Source of the DNA: Clostridiales bacterium
GTDB lineage: Bacteria > Bacillota > Clostridia > Christensenellales > Aristaeellaceae
Assembly: GCA_015056145.1 (NCBI GenBank)
Contig: SVGY01000001.1
Coordinates: 186,001-250,000, forward strand
Reading direction: 5' to 3'
Length of the DNA: 64,000 nt
Numbering within the stretch: the stretch's first letter is position 1; every line of letters begins with the position of its first letter. Below the pieces are notes generated by a model. It had not been told where the DNA came from and did no database searches. It saw nothing but the letters and a program-made list of their open reading frames with translations. The position numbers and the translations under genes are program-made. Below are positions 8,667 to 16,883 of this stretch, in pieces.

Positions 8667-8833
8667 CCTGAACACCTCCATAATAAGTGTTAATAATAAT
8701 CATACCCCATAATTAGAAAAAAAGCATAGCGTAAAAATGAAAAAACCGTAAACAATATATCTGTAATGAAAATATCAAATCCAGGGAGGGGAACAGCATC
8801 AATCCGTACCTGCTTGCAATATCTGTATATGGG

Positions 8834-9373
8834 GTGATGATCCTTCCGCTGCGGTTGCATTTTCGTCTTCGGCTTGCCGAAAGGAGCAGCTATTTTATCA
8901 GGGTGGAGGCGGTGGGCTTTCCCCTGCCGGGACTGCGCAGAGCCAAAAGAAAAAACACCGCTGTACAGGAAAACATCCAGAAAAAATCTCATTCTCTTTC
9001 GGAAGTCAACCTCCAATGGCTGCGCAGCCTTCTGGAAAAAAGGATGTTCCGGCGCATACGGCAGCTGGGAAAGCTATCGATGCTGCATCTTTCCCTGCAC
9101 ATAGCCCTTGAGGATGCAGCCACCACTGCGCTTTTCTTCAGCTTTGTGCGTACCCTGACAGATACCCTGCGGAAAACCTGCGCACTCCCCCCTGCCTTTA
9201 CCGCTCATATGGATGCGGATTTCCGGCACGCCGATACATGGCTGTGTCTGGAGGGAATAATTTCCGTTCGGCTGGGCAGGCTGATAGGGACGTTTCTTGC
9301 GCTGGGGGCGGCTTATCTGCGCCGCATCAGAAAAAAGGCACATCAGGCCGCCGGAAATCTCACGGCGCAGTAG
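8834..9373 (+). CDS. DUF2953 (YtfI-like) membrane protein; start uncertain, possibly AUC at 8798
   Basis: An approximately 180-aa DUF2953-type protein with a single N-terminal TM segment and the family-like pattern of an amphipathic domain and a C-terminal basic helix. It lies directly upstream of ytfJ, as ytfI does in Bacillus subtilis. The first standard start, GTG 8834, has no ribosome site and would cut the TM helix. In-frame codons upstream read SINPYLLAISVYGVMILPLRL, and AGGGAGGGG at 8783-8791 is correctly spaced for an ATC codon at 8798. Either AUC initiation or a point change from ATG is plausible. Confidence 0.65.
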   Translation: MMILPLRLHFRLRLAERSSYFIRVEAVGFPLPGLRRAKRKNTAVQENIQKKSHSLSEVNLQWLRSLLEKRMFRRIRQLGKLSMLHLSLHIALEDAATTALFFSFVRTLTDTLRKTCALPPAFTAHMDADFRHADTWLCLEGIISVRLGRLIGTFLALGAAYLRRIRKKAHQAAGNLTAQ

Positions 9374-9406
9374 GAGCGCAGCATTCTTCATTCAAGGAGG
9401 CAGCAA

Positions 9407-9835
9407 ATGCAACATCCCATTGACAATATGATGCAGACCACCATGGAAAACATCCGTGGCATGGTGGACGTAAACACGGTGGTAGGCTCCCCGGTGGTGG
9501 ATGGAAACGGCACCACCATCATTCCCATTTCCAAAGTAAGCTTCGGTTTCATTGCCGGCGGAGGAGAGTACTCCACAGAAGGCACAAACTCCGCCTCTCT
9601 TTCCAGTGAAGGTTTCCCCTTTGCAGGCGGCTCCGGCGCAGGTGTATCGGTACAGCCGGTGGGCTTCCTTGTGGTCAGCGATGGCACGGTGAAAATGCTT
9701 CCTGCACAGACCACCGGTGCGCTGGAGCGTGTGGTGGAACTGCTGCCCCAGCTGATCGGCGACCATGCGGGCAAAGAAAACCGGAAAACTCCCTCCATCA
9801 AAGTGGATGTTGTGGAAATGAAAAAGGAAGAGTGA
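9407..9835 (+). CDS. ytfJ: GerW/YtfJ family sporulation protein
   Basis: A 142-aa protein beginning MQHPIDNMMQTTMENIRGMVD, with VGSPVVDGNGTTIIPISKVSFGF and a glycine-rich AGGGEYSTEG stretch, all typical of the YtfJ (GerW) family. Members are made during sporulation and contribute to spore properties such as germination. GGAGGC precedes the ATG. It sits 33 bp after the DUF2953 gene and 5 bp before a dacF-like gene, a conserved sporulation neighbourhood. Length matches the family. Confidence 0.88.
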   Translation: MQHPIDNMMQTTMENIRGMVDVNTVVGSPVVDGNGTTIIPISKVSFGFIAGGGEYSTEGTNSASLSSEGFPFAGGSGAGVSVQPVGFLVVSDGTVKMLPAQTTGALERVVELLPQLIGDHAGKENRKTPSIKVDVVEMKKEE

Positions 9836-9840
9836 TTGGA

Positions 9841-11007
9841 ATGAAGCTAACTTTTCCCCAGCGATTGCGGCAATGGATGCTGCTTATCTGCTGCGCTGTG
9901 CTAACGCTGCTGGATACCGGCGCAAAAGCCCATCCGGATTCCACCGAAGTGGACAGCAGCGCCAAATCCGCCATTCTCATTGAGCGCAACACAGGAGCCG
10001 TGCTTTACAGTCACAATGCAGACCAGCCTTTGCCCATGGCCAGCACCACAAAGGTGATGACGGCGCTTCTTGCGCTGGAATACGGCAATCTGGACGAAAT
10101 TGTCACCGTGGGCCTCAATGCCTACGGCGTGCCGGGCACCAGCATTTATCTTTCCGAGGGGGAGAAAATCACCCTGCGGGATCTCCTGTACGGGCTGATG
10201 CTTGCCAGCGGCAACGATGCTGCCGTAGCCATTGCAGAGCATATTTCCGGCGACGTGGATACCTTCTGCCGCAAAATGACACACCGGGCCGCCGAGCTGG
10301 GCTGCACAGACACGGTTTTCCTCAGCCCCAACGGCCTGCCCACCAACGGCCATCATACCACCGCCCGGGATCTGGCCCTCATCGCCCGGGAGGCCATGAA
10401 GTATGATTTTTTCCGGCAGCTGGTATCCACCAGGCGGGCCTCCATACCCTGGGAAGGGCGCAGCTACCACCGTATTCTCAACAACAAAAACAAGCTTCTG
10501 ACCGACTACGAAGGGGCAACGGGCATCAAAACCGGTTACACCAAAGCCGCAGGCCGCTGCCTTGTTTTTGGGGCTAAGCGTGGAAACCTGGAAGTAATCG
10601 GCGTAGTGTTGAACTGCCCGGACTGGTTCAACGAGGCTGCCCGGCTGATGGATATGGGCTTTGCCAATTACGATTACTTCGCCGCTCTTTCCTGCGGTGA
10701 AAGCGTGCGGATGCTGCCCGTCAGCGACGGCGTGAAGGAAACGGTATCCCTTTGTGCGGCGGAGGATCTGGGGGCGCTGATCCCCAAGGGGCATATCCCC
10801 TCTCTGGAATACGATATGCCGGACAGCATCCCCGCCGGCTTTGTTGCCGGAGATGTAGCCGGAGAAGCCCGCATTGTACTGGGCGGCCGTGTGCTTGCCA
10901 CCTGCCCGCTGGTTTACAGCGAAGGCATATCGCAACGGGATTATAGCTTTGACCTGCAAAGGATTCTGCAATTATGGCAAAACCAGCCTGAAGAAATACC
11001 GCAATAG
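9841..11007 (+). CDS. D-alanyl-D-alanine carboxypeptidase, DacF/DacB type (peptidase S11)
   Basis: A 388-aa penicillin-binding protein that trims the terminal D-Ala of peptidoglycan stem peptides. It has an N-terminal hydrophobic signal segment (about 10-30), the SxxK box STTK (Ser about 68, Lys 71), the SGN triad (LASGNDAA, about 123-126) and the KTG box (GIKTGYTKAAG, about 226). A C-terminal beta domain and amphipathic tail follow. I use ATG 9841, eight bases after AAGGAAGAG, rather than the in-frame GTG at 9832. Position behind ytfJ fits a sporulation dacF homologue acting on forespore or cortex peptidoglycan. Confidence 0.9.
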   Translation: MKLTFPQRLRQWMLLICCAVLTLLDTGAKAHPDSTEVDSSAKSAILIERNTGAVLYSHNADQPLPMASTTKVMTALLALEYGNLDEIVTVGLNAYGVPGTSIYLSEGEKITLRDLLYGLMLASGNDAAVAIAEHISGDVDTFCRKMTHRAAELGCTDTVFLSPNGLPTNGHHTTARDLALIAREAMKYDFFRQLVSTRRASIPWEGRSYHRILNNKNKLLTDYEGATGIKTGYTKAAGRCLVFGAKRGNLEVIGVVLNCPDWFNEAARLMDMGFANYDYFAALSCGESVRMLPVSDGVKETVSLCAAEDLGALIPKGHIPSLEYDMPDSIPAGFVAGDVAGEARIVLGGRVLATCPLVYSEGISQRDYSFDLQRILQLWQNQPEEIPQ

Positions 11008-11088
11008 CGCCAACCACCCGGGAAACCCTTTCTGCGCAAAGCTTCTTGGAGCTTACGCAGATTTTTTTGTGTTTTTTGAAAATATCTG

Positions 11089-11116
11089 TTGACTTTTTTC
11101 CGGAAGCGAGTATAAT
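11089..11116 (+). promoter_or_regulatory. sigma-A promoter of tRNA-Lys copy 1
   Basis: TTGACT (11089-11094), a 16-bp spacer, then TATAAT (11111-11116), 24 bp before the tRNA. The layout is nearly the same at 12336-12363. Confidence 0.8.
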
Positions 11117-11140
11117 ATCTTTTGCTGGTTGAAACAGCGA

Positions 11141-11216
11141 GCACCTTTAGCTCAGTTGGTAGAGCACCTGACTCTTAATCAGGGTGTCCAGGGTTCGAGT
11201 CCCTGAAGGTGTACCA
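11141..11216 (+). tRNA. tRNA-Lys(CTT), copy 1
   Basis: A 76-nt cloverleaf including an encoded CCA. The acceptor stem pairs GCACCTT with AAGGTGT, the anticodon loop is CTCTTAA inside CCTGA/TCAGG, and the T arm is CAGGG-TTCGAGT-CCCTG. Anticodon CTT reads AAG (lysine). The sequence is identical to the copy at 12388-12463. Confidence 0.96.
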
Positions 11217-11222
11217 ATAGTA

Positions 11223-11269
11223 AATAATCCGAACCGATTCTGTAAAAGAGGAAGTTCGGATTATTTTTA
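11223..11269 (+). terminator. intrinsic terminator of tRNA-Lys copy 1
   Basis: A 12-bp stem AATAATCCGAAC / GTTCGGATTATT (11223-11234 and 11254-11265) with a 19-nt loop, followed by T's. Confidence 0.8.
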
Positions 11270-11432
11270 TTTCAGCCCCATGAGCAAATACGCAGTCGCA
11301 AAGAGTCGGCTGCTCCATAGAAGAACCCAAGGCGCAGCCTGGGTGTTATTTATTTTTTGAACTATCTTCGTCAATATCAGCCCAGAGCAACTGTGCAAAT
11401 GCAAGGACTTTACTTCCGAAACAAGCCCTGAA

Positions 11433-11552
11433 TCATTTCAGACAGCCGCAGCAAAAGCGGCTTGGGCAGAAATCTTCTTCCAGCCAAACTTGGCTAACCT
11501 GATAATCGGTACCGTTCATCTCGTTAAAACACTTCAGGCAGAACTCGGCCAT
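11433..11552 (-). CDS. 39-aa Cys-rich protein, MAEFCLKC family, possibly truncated
   Basis: A small leftward ORF. ATG 11552 has an AAAGGGG ribosome site seven bases upstream. The translation begins MAEFCLKCFNEMNGTDYQVS and ends EEDFCPSRFCCGCLK. The opening resembles a family of short (about 45-50 aa) Clostridia proteins that start MAEFCLxCWNxxNGT and end in a CxxC pair plus a basic tail, as far as I recall. Here the C-terminal CxxC region is rearranged and stops early, suggesting a frameshifted or diverged copy. Cys-Lys-Cys and the later Cys cluster could bind zinc. It is divergent to the Xre gene. Confidence 0.5.
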   Translation of the reverse strand: MAEFCLKCFNEMNGTDYQVSQVWLEEDFCPSRFCCGCLK

Positions 11553-11696
11553 GCTGCATCCCCTTTGCTTATGTCTTTCTTCTGATTATAATCCATAGAA
11601 GATAAAAGTCAATATTTTTATATCTATAGAGCATTTAGAATATCACCCATGGTTATTATAATTACTACATCCTAAACTGCTTGGAGGGTGTAGACC

Positions 11697-12020
11697 GTGG
11701 GCGATAACGAATTTCTGAAAGATATGGGCCATCGAATCATGCTTCGCAGAAAGTCCCTGCGGATGACCCAGGAAGAAATGGCTGAAAAGCTGGGAGTGTC
11801 TACCCAAATGATTTCCAATCTGGAACTCGGCAAGAAAGCAATCCGCCCCGAAAACCTCGCCAAAGTATGTGATATTCTGGGCCTTAGTGCTGATTTTATT
11901 TTGACTGGAACCAGCACAAAAACGGCTGTTGATGATGTAGCAGGTAAATTGATTCATCTGACCGCTGAAGAATTACAAATGGTCAACGATATGATTGACT
12001 ACATGAACAAGAAGAAATGA
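11697..12020 (+). CDS. Xre-family helix-turn-helix repressor
   Basis: A 107-aa regulator. Residues about 10-66 form a HTH_3 domain (RRKSLRMTQEEMAEKLGVST then QMISNLELGKKAIRPENLAKVCDILGLSADFI). The C-terminal third is a short helical segment (LTAEELQMVNDMIDYMNKKK), probably for dimerisation. The GTG start at 11697 follows GGAGGG. It lies alone between two identical tRNA-Lys genes, opposite a small Cys protein. Such a lone Xre gene next to duplicated tRNAs may be the remnant of an integrated element. Target genes are not evident. Confidence 0.85.
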   Translation: MGDNEFLKDMGHRIMLRRKSLRMTQEEMAEKLGVSTQMISNLELGKKAIRPENLAKVCDILGLSADFILTGTSTKTAVDDVAGKLIHLTAEELQMVNDMIDYMNKKK

Positions 12021-12029
12021 AGTTCATTA

Positions 12030-12062
12030 CGACCATCCGTCAAACGGGTGGTCGTGTTTTTT
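12030..12062 (+). terminator. intrinsic terminator of the Xre gene
   Basis: An 11-bp stem CGACCATCCGT / ACGGGTGGTCG (12030-12040, 12044-12054), a 3-nt loop and a TGTTTTTT tail. It starts 9 bp after the stop codon. Confidence 0.9.
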
Positions 12063-12335
12063 CCAAACATCCCCATTAACAAAACCATTACAGAGCATCT
12101 TCTTTTCTGTGCTACACACTTCCCCTGATTTACTTCTGCATCAACACATCCAACCCATGCATACATTTCTCCACGGCGCCTTGGCCGTTTACAAAGCGCA
12201 GTAGCGTTTACAGCTGCAAAAACCAGGACGCCTTTTTTTCCGATAAACCAGCCGTTTTCTTCCTCCTCTGCTTATGAAACCGATGGTTTTGAAAGAGTTT
12301 TTCCAATTATTTTTCACTTTTTTCAAAATTCGGGG
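12063..12335. other. intergenic stretch without a recognisable gene
   Basis: Between the Xre terminator and the second tRNA promoter I see no ORF with a ribosome site, no RNA fold I recognise and no repeat. It could hold decayed sequence of a former insert. Confidence 0.5.
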
Positions 12336-12363
12336 TTGACTTTTTCCAGAATTCGAGTATAAT
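12336..12363 (+). promoter_or_regulatory. sigma-A promoter of tRNA-Lys copy 2
   Basis: TTGACT (12336-12341), a 16-bp spacer, TATAAT (12358-12363). It is similar in sequence to the copy-1 promoter but with several substitutions in the spacer and discriminator. Confidence 0.8.
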
Positions 12364-12387
12364 AATTTCTGCTGATTGAAACAGCAT

Positions 12388-12463
12388 GCACCTTTAGCTC
12401 AGTTGGTAGAGCACCTGACTCTTAATCAGGGTGTCCAGGGTTCGAGTCCCTGAAGGTGTACCA
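12388..12463 (+). tRNA. tRNA-Lys(CTT), copy 2
   Basis: 76 nt, identical to 11141-11216 including the CCA end. The flanking promoter and terminator resemble those of copy 1 but have diverged. Confidence 0.96.
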
Positions 12464-12466
12464 TAG

Positions 12467-12495
12467 CATCCGAATCTTACGGTTCGGATGTTTTT
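12467..12495 (+). terminator. intrinsic terminator of tRNA-Lys copy 2
   Basis: Stem CATCCGAA / TTCGGATG (12467-12474, 12483-12490) followed by five T's. It shares the ATCCGAA/TTCGGAT core with the copy-1 terminator. Confidence 0.8.
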
Positions 12496-12603
12496 CTTTT
12501 GCAAAAATCCGCTTCTGCCGAAAAAACAGACTTTTCAGGGAAGAAATGACGGCATAGAAACGTTACAAATGTTGATACTCCAAAAAAAGGAAGAGGTTTC
12601 TTA

Positions 12604-14868
12604 ATGAGACGAACTTTTTCAATCATTACCCTCATGTTTTTGATGTTTCTTTGCGGCAGCGCACTGGCAGAAGATGCTGTTCTCTACCCCATCAAAGAAA
12701 ACGGTCGATTCGGCTATATCAACCGTGGGGGCAATGTGGTGATTGAGCCGCAATTTACGCAAGCGTCCGCATTTGATGATTATGGCACTGCACTGGTAAG
12801 ACACGAAAATGGTTTGTATTCCCTGATTGATCACAGGGGCAGTATCATTGTCACCTGCCCCGAAATCACCCGGAATGCTATCTCCTACAATCTGTACGGC
12901 TGGAATGAAGAACTGTGCGATACCTGGGAAGAGCCTTTCTTTGAGGGCATGGGGCTCTATTCACCAACCACCAAAACAATCATTTATTTTGATGGACAAA
13001 TTCTGGATGAACCCTGTACCGACCCGGCTTCCACCCGTGTGCTGGTGGCAGACAGCAACGATACCTACGGCTATCTGGACAGAACAACCGGCGAGATTGT
13101 CATCCCTCTGCAATACAAAACCGTACGATACGATTGGACGCAGATAAGCGACCCCGGCTACAACCTCTTTGTTGCATACGACTTTGCGGTTTTTCATGAA
13201 GGGTACGCCATTGTGGGCGATGAAGATAAGAATTACTTTCTCATTGACGAAATGGGAAAGGTCATTGATCTGCCCGGAGAACCCGTCACTAACGTCCACG
13301 AGGGCAAGCTGAATATCTACACTCCGGATGGTGGCTGGCAGGTATGTAATGTGGAGGGAGAAATTCTTTCTGCACCTTATGATGAAATCCGTACCTACCA
13401 GAACGGCTACTGTGGCGCCATCAACTGGCATAACTGGCATGCAGGACCTGAATTCTTTATTCTGGATGCAGAGGGACAGGAAAAACTGCATCACGATTCC
13501 TTCATCGGCCATGAAAAATTCTGCGGATTTGAAACATGGAATGGTTATTTTACTGTTACAGAGGGTAGCAGCGGCGAATATACCGAGATCTACCATGTGG
13601 ATAAGGGGCGTTTGTGCACCGTCCCCAACGAGCCCATAGCCATTGATTATGAACGGGAATTGATGGTAGTGGATAACGGACTGCGACCCAGTCTTTGCAA
13701 ACTGGACGGTACTGAAATTCTTTCCCTGCCCTGCAATTCCTTTTCGCCCTATGAAAATGATTTTTTCGAGGAAGGGCTTTGGCGGATCTGCGCTGATAAC
13801 CAGCAGGGATATCGACGCTACGGCTACCTGCGGGAAGACGGCACCTGGCGGATACCTCCGCAGTTCATCTCTGCAGAACCGTTCCGGAACGGGCTTGCTC
13901 TTTGTACAGATGAAGAGGGATATTCCCTGTACATTGATACCGCCGGCAATATCATCTGGAAAAGCAACGTACCCTCTGACGTTTCGGAACAAAGGCAGCG
14001 GCTTGATCGGGCAGGGGTATGGTATCGAATAAATGAAGAAGGCATTTTCCAGTGGCTGATTATCAGCTTGGAGGACTGGGACAGCCGGTTTTCTTTCAGC
14101 GACGACTATTCCTGTTGGAACGTCTCAACGAATCTTGATTCCGTTTTTACACCTGAACAGCTGACACGTTCCGGGCTGGAGTGCTCATGGAACCGTTATG
14201 ATGATTCAGTCAAACTGCTGGATTCCGTATGGCGATTCCAGGACGGGTGCGACCATTATATCCGCCTCTATCAGGATGGAACCTACGAGATGACCGACGG
14301 CTTCGATCAGCCCATATTCCATTCCAATGGAATAAGTTTCAGGTATAACTGTCTGACTTTTACAGATTTTGGCAAAGTGGAAAATCAGCAGTTTGTTTCT
14401 TCGTTTGCGCCTTCCTCCCCTGCTTTGGAAAGCTGGTATACACTGAAAGACGGACAGCTGCACTGCTTTCGCAAAACTTTTGTTCTGCTTGAGAAAAGCG
14501 AAGGGCTCAGTAACCGTCCCTCCTGTTATGGCTGGTTTGTACCTTCCGATTTCTCCGAACCAAACCATCTTCCCTATGCACTTTGCGGTGAAATAGAGCT
14601 CCTTGACGACGGCACATGGCTTTATGAAAACGAGCAGTCCATGGACGCTTTCTGGACAAAAAACGGCAGCACTCTCACCCTGACAACCATGGAAGGCAGA
14701 GCCCTGCGGCTGACGATGGATGATTCACAAAGCTTGCTGCGCTATGAAGGAATGGGATGCAGGATTTATCTGCCGGGTTCTGTAATCCGGGAAACGCAGC
14801 GTGATTTTGACTGGGATAAAGCCTCCTATACCTGGCAGGAAGGTTTCACCCTTCCGGAGGAAAACTAA
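12604..14868 (+). CDS. secreted WG-repeat protein
   Basis: A 754-aa exported protein. Residues 1-22 form a signal peptide ending ALA (MRRTFSIITLMFLMFLCGSALA). The body carries WG/KWG-type repeats, visible as ENGRFGYINRGGNVVIEPQF, TYGYLDRTTGEIVIPLQY and RYGYLREDGTWRIPPQF, which form beta-propeller-like modules in related proteins. The last about 250 residues lack the repeat and contain a lipocalin-like or copper-resistance-like beta pattern (TYEMTDGFD, GEIELLDDGTWLYEN). The start ATG follows AAAGGAAGAGG. It is monocistronic, after the second tRNA-Lys. WG repeats are thought to mediate protein binding; no specific role can be given. Confidence 0.82.
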   Translation: MRRTFSIITLMFLMFLCGSALAEDAVLYPIKENGRFGYINRGGNVVIEPQFTQASAFDDYGTALVRHENGLYSLIDHRGSIIVTCPEITRNAISYNLYGWNEELCDTWEEPFFEGMGLYSPTTKTIIYFDGQILDEPCTDPASTRVLVADSNDTYGYLDRTTGEIVIPLQYKTVRYDWTQISDPGYNLFVAYDFAVFHEGYAIVGDEDKNYFLIDEMGKVIDLPGEPVTNVHEGKLNIYTPDGGWQVCNVEGEILSAPYDEIRTYQNGYCGAINWHNWHAGPEFFILDAEGQEKLHHDSFIGHEKFCGFETWNGYFTVTEGSSGEYTEIYHVDKGRLCTVPNEPIAIDYERELMVVDNGLRPSLCKLDGTEILSLPCNSFSPYENDFFEEGLWRICADNQQGYRRYGYLREDGTWRIPPQFISAEPFRNGLALCTDEEGYSLYIDTAGNIIWKSNVPSDVSEQRQRLDRAGVWYRINEEGIFQWLIISLEDWDSRFSFSDDYSCWNVSTNLDSVFTPEQLTRSGLECSWNRYDDSVKLLDSVWRFQDGCDHYIRLYQDGTYEMTDGFDQPIFHSNGISFRYNCLTFTDFGKVENQQFVSSFAPSSPALESWYTLKDGQLHCFRKTFVLLEKSEGLSNRPSCYGWFVPSDFSEPNHLPYALCGEIELLDDGTWLYENEQSMDAFWTKNGSTLTLTTMEGRALRLTMDDSQSLLRYEGMGCRIYLPGSVIRETQRDFDWDKASYTWQEGFTLPEEN

Positions 14869-14924
14869 CCTTGTTTCCTGCATAGTTCACCCCTCCGGCG
14901 CATAGGGTTCCTGTGAAAAAATAC

Positions 14925-14953
14925 TTGACTTGCACTGCTGCATGATGGATACT
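14925..14953 (+). promoter_or_regulatory. sigma-A-type promoter of the flavoprotein gene
   Basis: TTGACT (14925-14930), 17-bp spacer, GATACT (14948-14953), 46 bp upstream of the ATG at 15000. Confidence 0.65.
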
Positions 14954-14999
14954 TATTCTCATCTATGAAAAACGTTTTTTCAGGGAGGCGAATCTGAAT

Positions 15000-15617
15000 A
15001 TGAAAGTACTGCTCCTGAACGGCAGCCCCAAGCCCCACGGCAACACCTTTACCGCCCTTTCGGAAATGGCCAGAATCTTTGCCGAAGAGGGCATCGAAAC
15101 CGAAATCATCCATGTGGGCAACAAGGACATCCGTGGCTGCATCAGCTGTGGCCAGTGTGGCAAGCTGAGCAAATGCGTGTTTGACGATCTGGTCAACGAA
15201 ACGGCACTTAAACTGAAGGATGCTGACGGATTGGTTCTGGGCAGCCCGGTATACTACGCCATGGCCAACGGCACGCTGATGTCCTTTGTGCAGCGGCTTT
15301 TCTACTCCACCAAATTCTCCAAGCAGATGAAGGTAGGAGCAAGCGTTGTGGTAGCACGGCGCGGCGGCCTTTCCTCCACTTATGATGAGATGAACAAATT
15401 TTTCGGCATCTCCGGCATGCCCATTGCCTCCGGGCAGTATTGGAACAGCCTCCACGGCAATGCGCCCGGCCAGGTGGAACAGGACGAGGAAGGCATGCAG
15501 GGCATGCGAACCCTGGCCCGCAACATGGCCTTCCTGATGAAGAGCATCCAGCTGGGCAAAGAAAAATACGGCATTCCTGAAAAAGAACCCACTGCCTGGA
15601 CCAATTTCATCCGTTGA
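15000..15617 (+). CDS. NAD(P)H-dependent FMN reductase / iron-sulfur flavoprotein family
   Basis: A 205-aa flavodoxin-fold oxidoreductase. The N-terminal beta strand and phosphate loop MKVLLLNGSPKPHGNT bind FMN; a CISCGQC-KLSKC cluster at about 47-59 resembles the Cys motif of iron-sulfur flavoproteins; LGSPVYYAMANGTLMSFVQR is the second flavin-contacting loop. Likely activity is two-electron reduction of quinones, nitro compounds or an unknown acceptor in the cytoplasm. It has its own promoter and terminator (15628-15658) and so is monocistronic. The substrate is not deducible. Confidence 0.88.
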   Translation: MKVLLLNGSPKPHGNTFTALSEMARIFAEEGIETEIIHVGNKDIRGCISCGQCGKLSKCVFDDLVNETALKLKDADGLVLGSPVYYAMANGTLMSFVQRLFYSTKFSKQMKVGASVVVARRGGLSSTYDEMNKFFGISGMPIASGQYWNSLHGNAPGQVEQDEEGMQGMRTLARNMAFLMKSIQLGKEKYGIPEKEPTAWTNFIR

Positions 15618-15627
15618 GGGCTCATAT

Positions 15628-15656
15628 CCCCGGTCTGTGGCCGGGGCTTTTTCTTT
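15628..15656 (+). terminator. intrinsic terminator of the flavoprotein gene
   Basis: Stem CCCCGG / CCGGGG (15628-15633, 15641-15646) with a TCTGTGG loop, then CTTTTTCTTTTT. Confidence 0.85.
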
Positions 15657-15677
15657 TTGCAGGACTCCTCTGTTTCA

Positions 15678-15706
15678 TTGACGGCGGACGGCGATTGATA
15701 TACAAT
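15678..15706 (+). promoter_or_regulatory. sigma-A-type promoter of the glycosyltransferase pair
   Basis: TTGACG (15678-15683), 17-bp spacer, TACAAT (15701-15706), 46 bp before the TTG start at 15753. Confidence 0.6.
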
Positions 15707-15752
15707 CATTTGTGACAACCGTGAATCTTCCCCCGGAAAGAGGTATTGTGCT

Positions 15753-16883
15753 TTGAAAATCCTGTTGATCAACTCCGTCTGCGGCATTCGCAGCACCGGT
15801 CGCATTTGCACCGATCTGGCCCGCCGGTTTATCAGCGAAGGCCACGAAGTAAAAATCGCATATGGCCGTGTGGATGAAGTACCGGAGGAATGGAAGCCTT
15901 ATGCTGTAAGGATCGGCGGCGATCTGGACCTGAAACTGCATGCGCTCCGCACCCGTATGACAGACGGCCATGGCTTGGGCTCTAAAAATGCCACCCGTGC
16001 TTTTTTGAAATGGGCAGAGGACTATCAGCCCGACCTTCTCTGGCTGCACAATCTGCATGGCTACTATATCAACGTGGAACTGCTCTTTCGCTGGATCAAA
16101 CAGCGCCCGCAGATGCAAGTAAAATGGACGCTGCACGATTGCTGGGCCTTTACGGGACACTGTTCCCATTTTTCCTTTGTGGGCTGTGACAAGTGGAAAA
16201 CCCATTGCAGCGCATGCCCCCAAAAGGATCGCTATCCCATCTCCTTTGTGGACGGAAGCAGCCGGAACTATGACCGGAAAAAGGCATCCTTTACCGGCGT
16301 AAAAAACATGACGCTGATCACCCCTTCCCATTGGCTGGCCAACCTTGCCCGGCAAAGCTTCCTTGGCCTTTATCCCGTGGAGGTGCAGCCCAACCCTATC
16401 GACAAAAGCGTTTTCCGGCCCACTGAGGGCGATTTCAGAAAACGCCATGGACTGGAAGGAAAAAAGCTGGTTCTTGGCGTGGCCTCCGCCTGGGATGACC
16501 GGAAGGGGCTGGAGGATTTTTACCAGCTCAGGAACATGCTGCCGGAAGAATTCGCCATCGTGCTGGTGGGGCTTGATGAAAAACAGCTTGCTGCCCTGCC
16601 GGCTTCCATTGTGGGTATCGCCCGTACCAACAACACCCGGGAACTGGCTGAAATCTATACAACTGCCGATGTATACGTCAACCCAAGCCGGGAAGAAACC
16701 TACAGCATGACCACTGCCGAGGCGCTGAGCTGCGGCACCCCCGCCATCGTTTACGAAGGCACCGCCTGTGAAGAAACCGCAAAGCAGCTTGGCGGCATCT
16801 CGGTCCCTCAGGATGTGAACCGGCTCTGCGAAGCCATTCTGAACGCAACGGCCTGGGAAGGCATGGAAAGGAGCCCTTCATGA
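15753..16883 (+). CDS. glycosyltransferase, GT-B fold (group 1 / GT4-like)
   Basis: A 376-aa glycosyltransferase. The start is TTG 15753 behind GAAAGAGG. The N-terminal domain (MKILLINSVCGIRSTGRIC) carries the acceptor-side Rossmann fold with several conserved-looking Cys/His (HDCWAFTGHCSHF, CDKWKTHCSACPQ). The C-terminal nucleotide-sugar domain has VLGVASAWDDRKGLEDF and the EX7E-type motif PSREETYSMTTAEALSCGTPAIVYEG. The CWAFTGHC-type motif occurs in polysaccharide-biosynthesis glycosyltransferases. It overlaps the next gene by 4 bp (ATGA), so the two enzymes are probably made together, perhaps for a surface polysaccharide. No other polysaccharide genes are adjacent. Confidence 0.85.
   Translation: MKILLINSVCGIRSTGRICTDLARRFISEGHEVKIAYGRVDEVPEEWKPYAVRIGGDLDLKLHALRTRMTDGHGLGSKNATRAFLKWAEDYQPDLLWLHNLHGYYINVELLFRWIKQRPQMQVKWTLHDCWAFTGHCSHFSFVGCDKWKTHCSACPQKDRYPISFVDGSSRNYDRKKASFTGVKNMTLITPSHWLANLARQSFLGLYPVEVQPNPIDKSVFRPTEGDFRKRHGLEGKKLVLGVASAWDDRKGLEDFYQLRNMLPEEFAIVLVGLDEKQLAALPASIVGIARTNNTRELAEIYTTADVYVNPSREETYSMTTAEALSCGTPAIVYEGTACEETAKQLGGISVPQDVNRLCEAILNATAWEGMERSPS

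Noticed and set aside
5970..8693. A 907-codon open frame opposite DUF5685 and dnaK
   Set aside because: dnaK and its partner account for the DNA with full motifs; the antisense frame is a compositional shadow.
8667..8833. CIRCE element for dnaK
   Set aside because: No TTAGCACTC-N9-GAGTGCTAA-like inverted repeat was found in the region upstream of dnaK.
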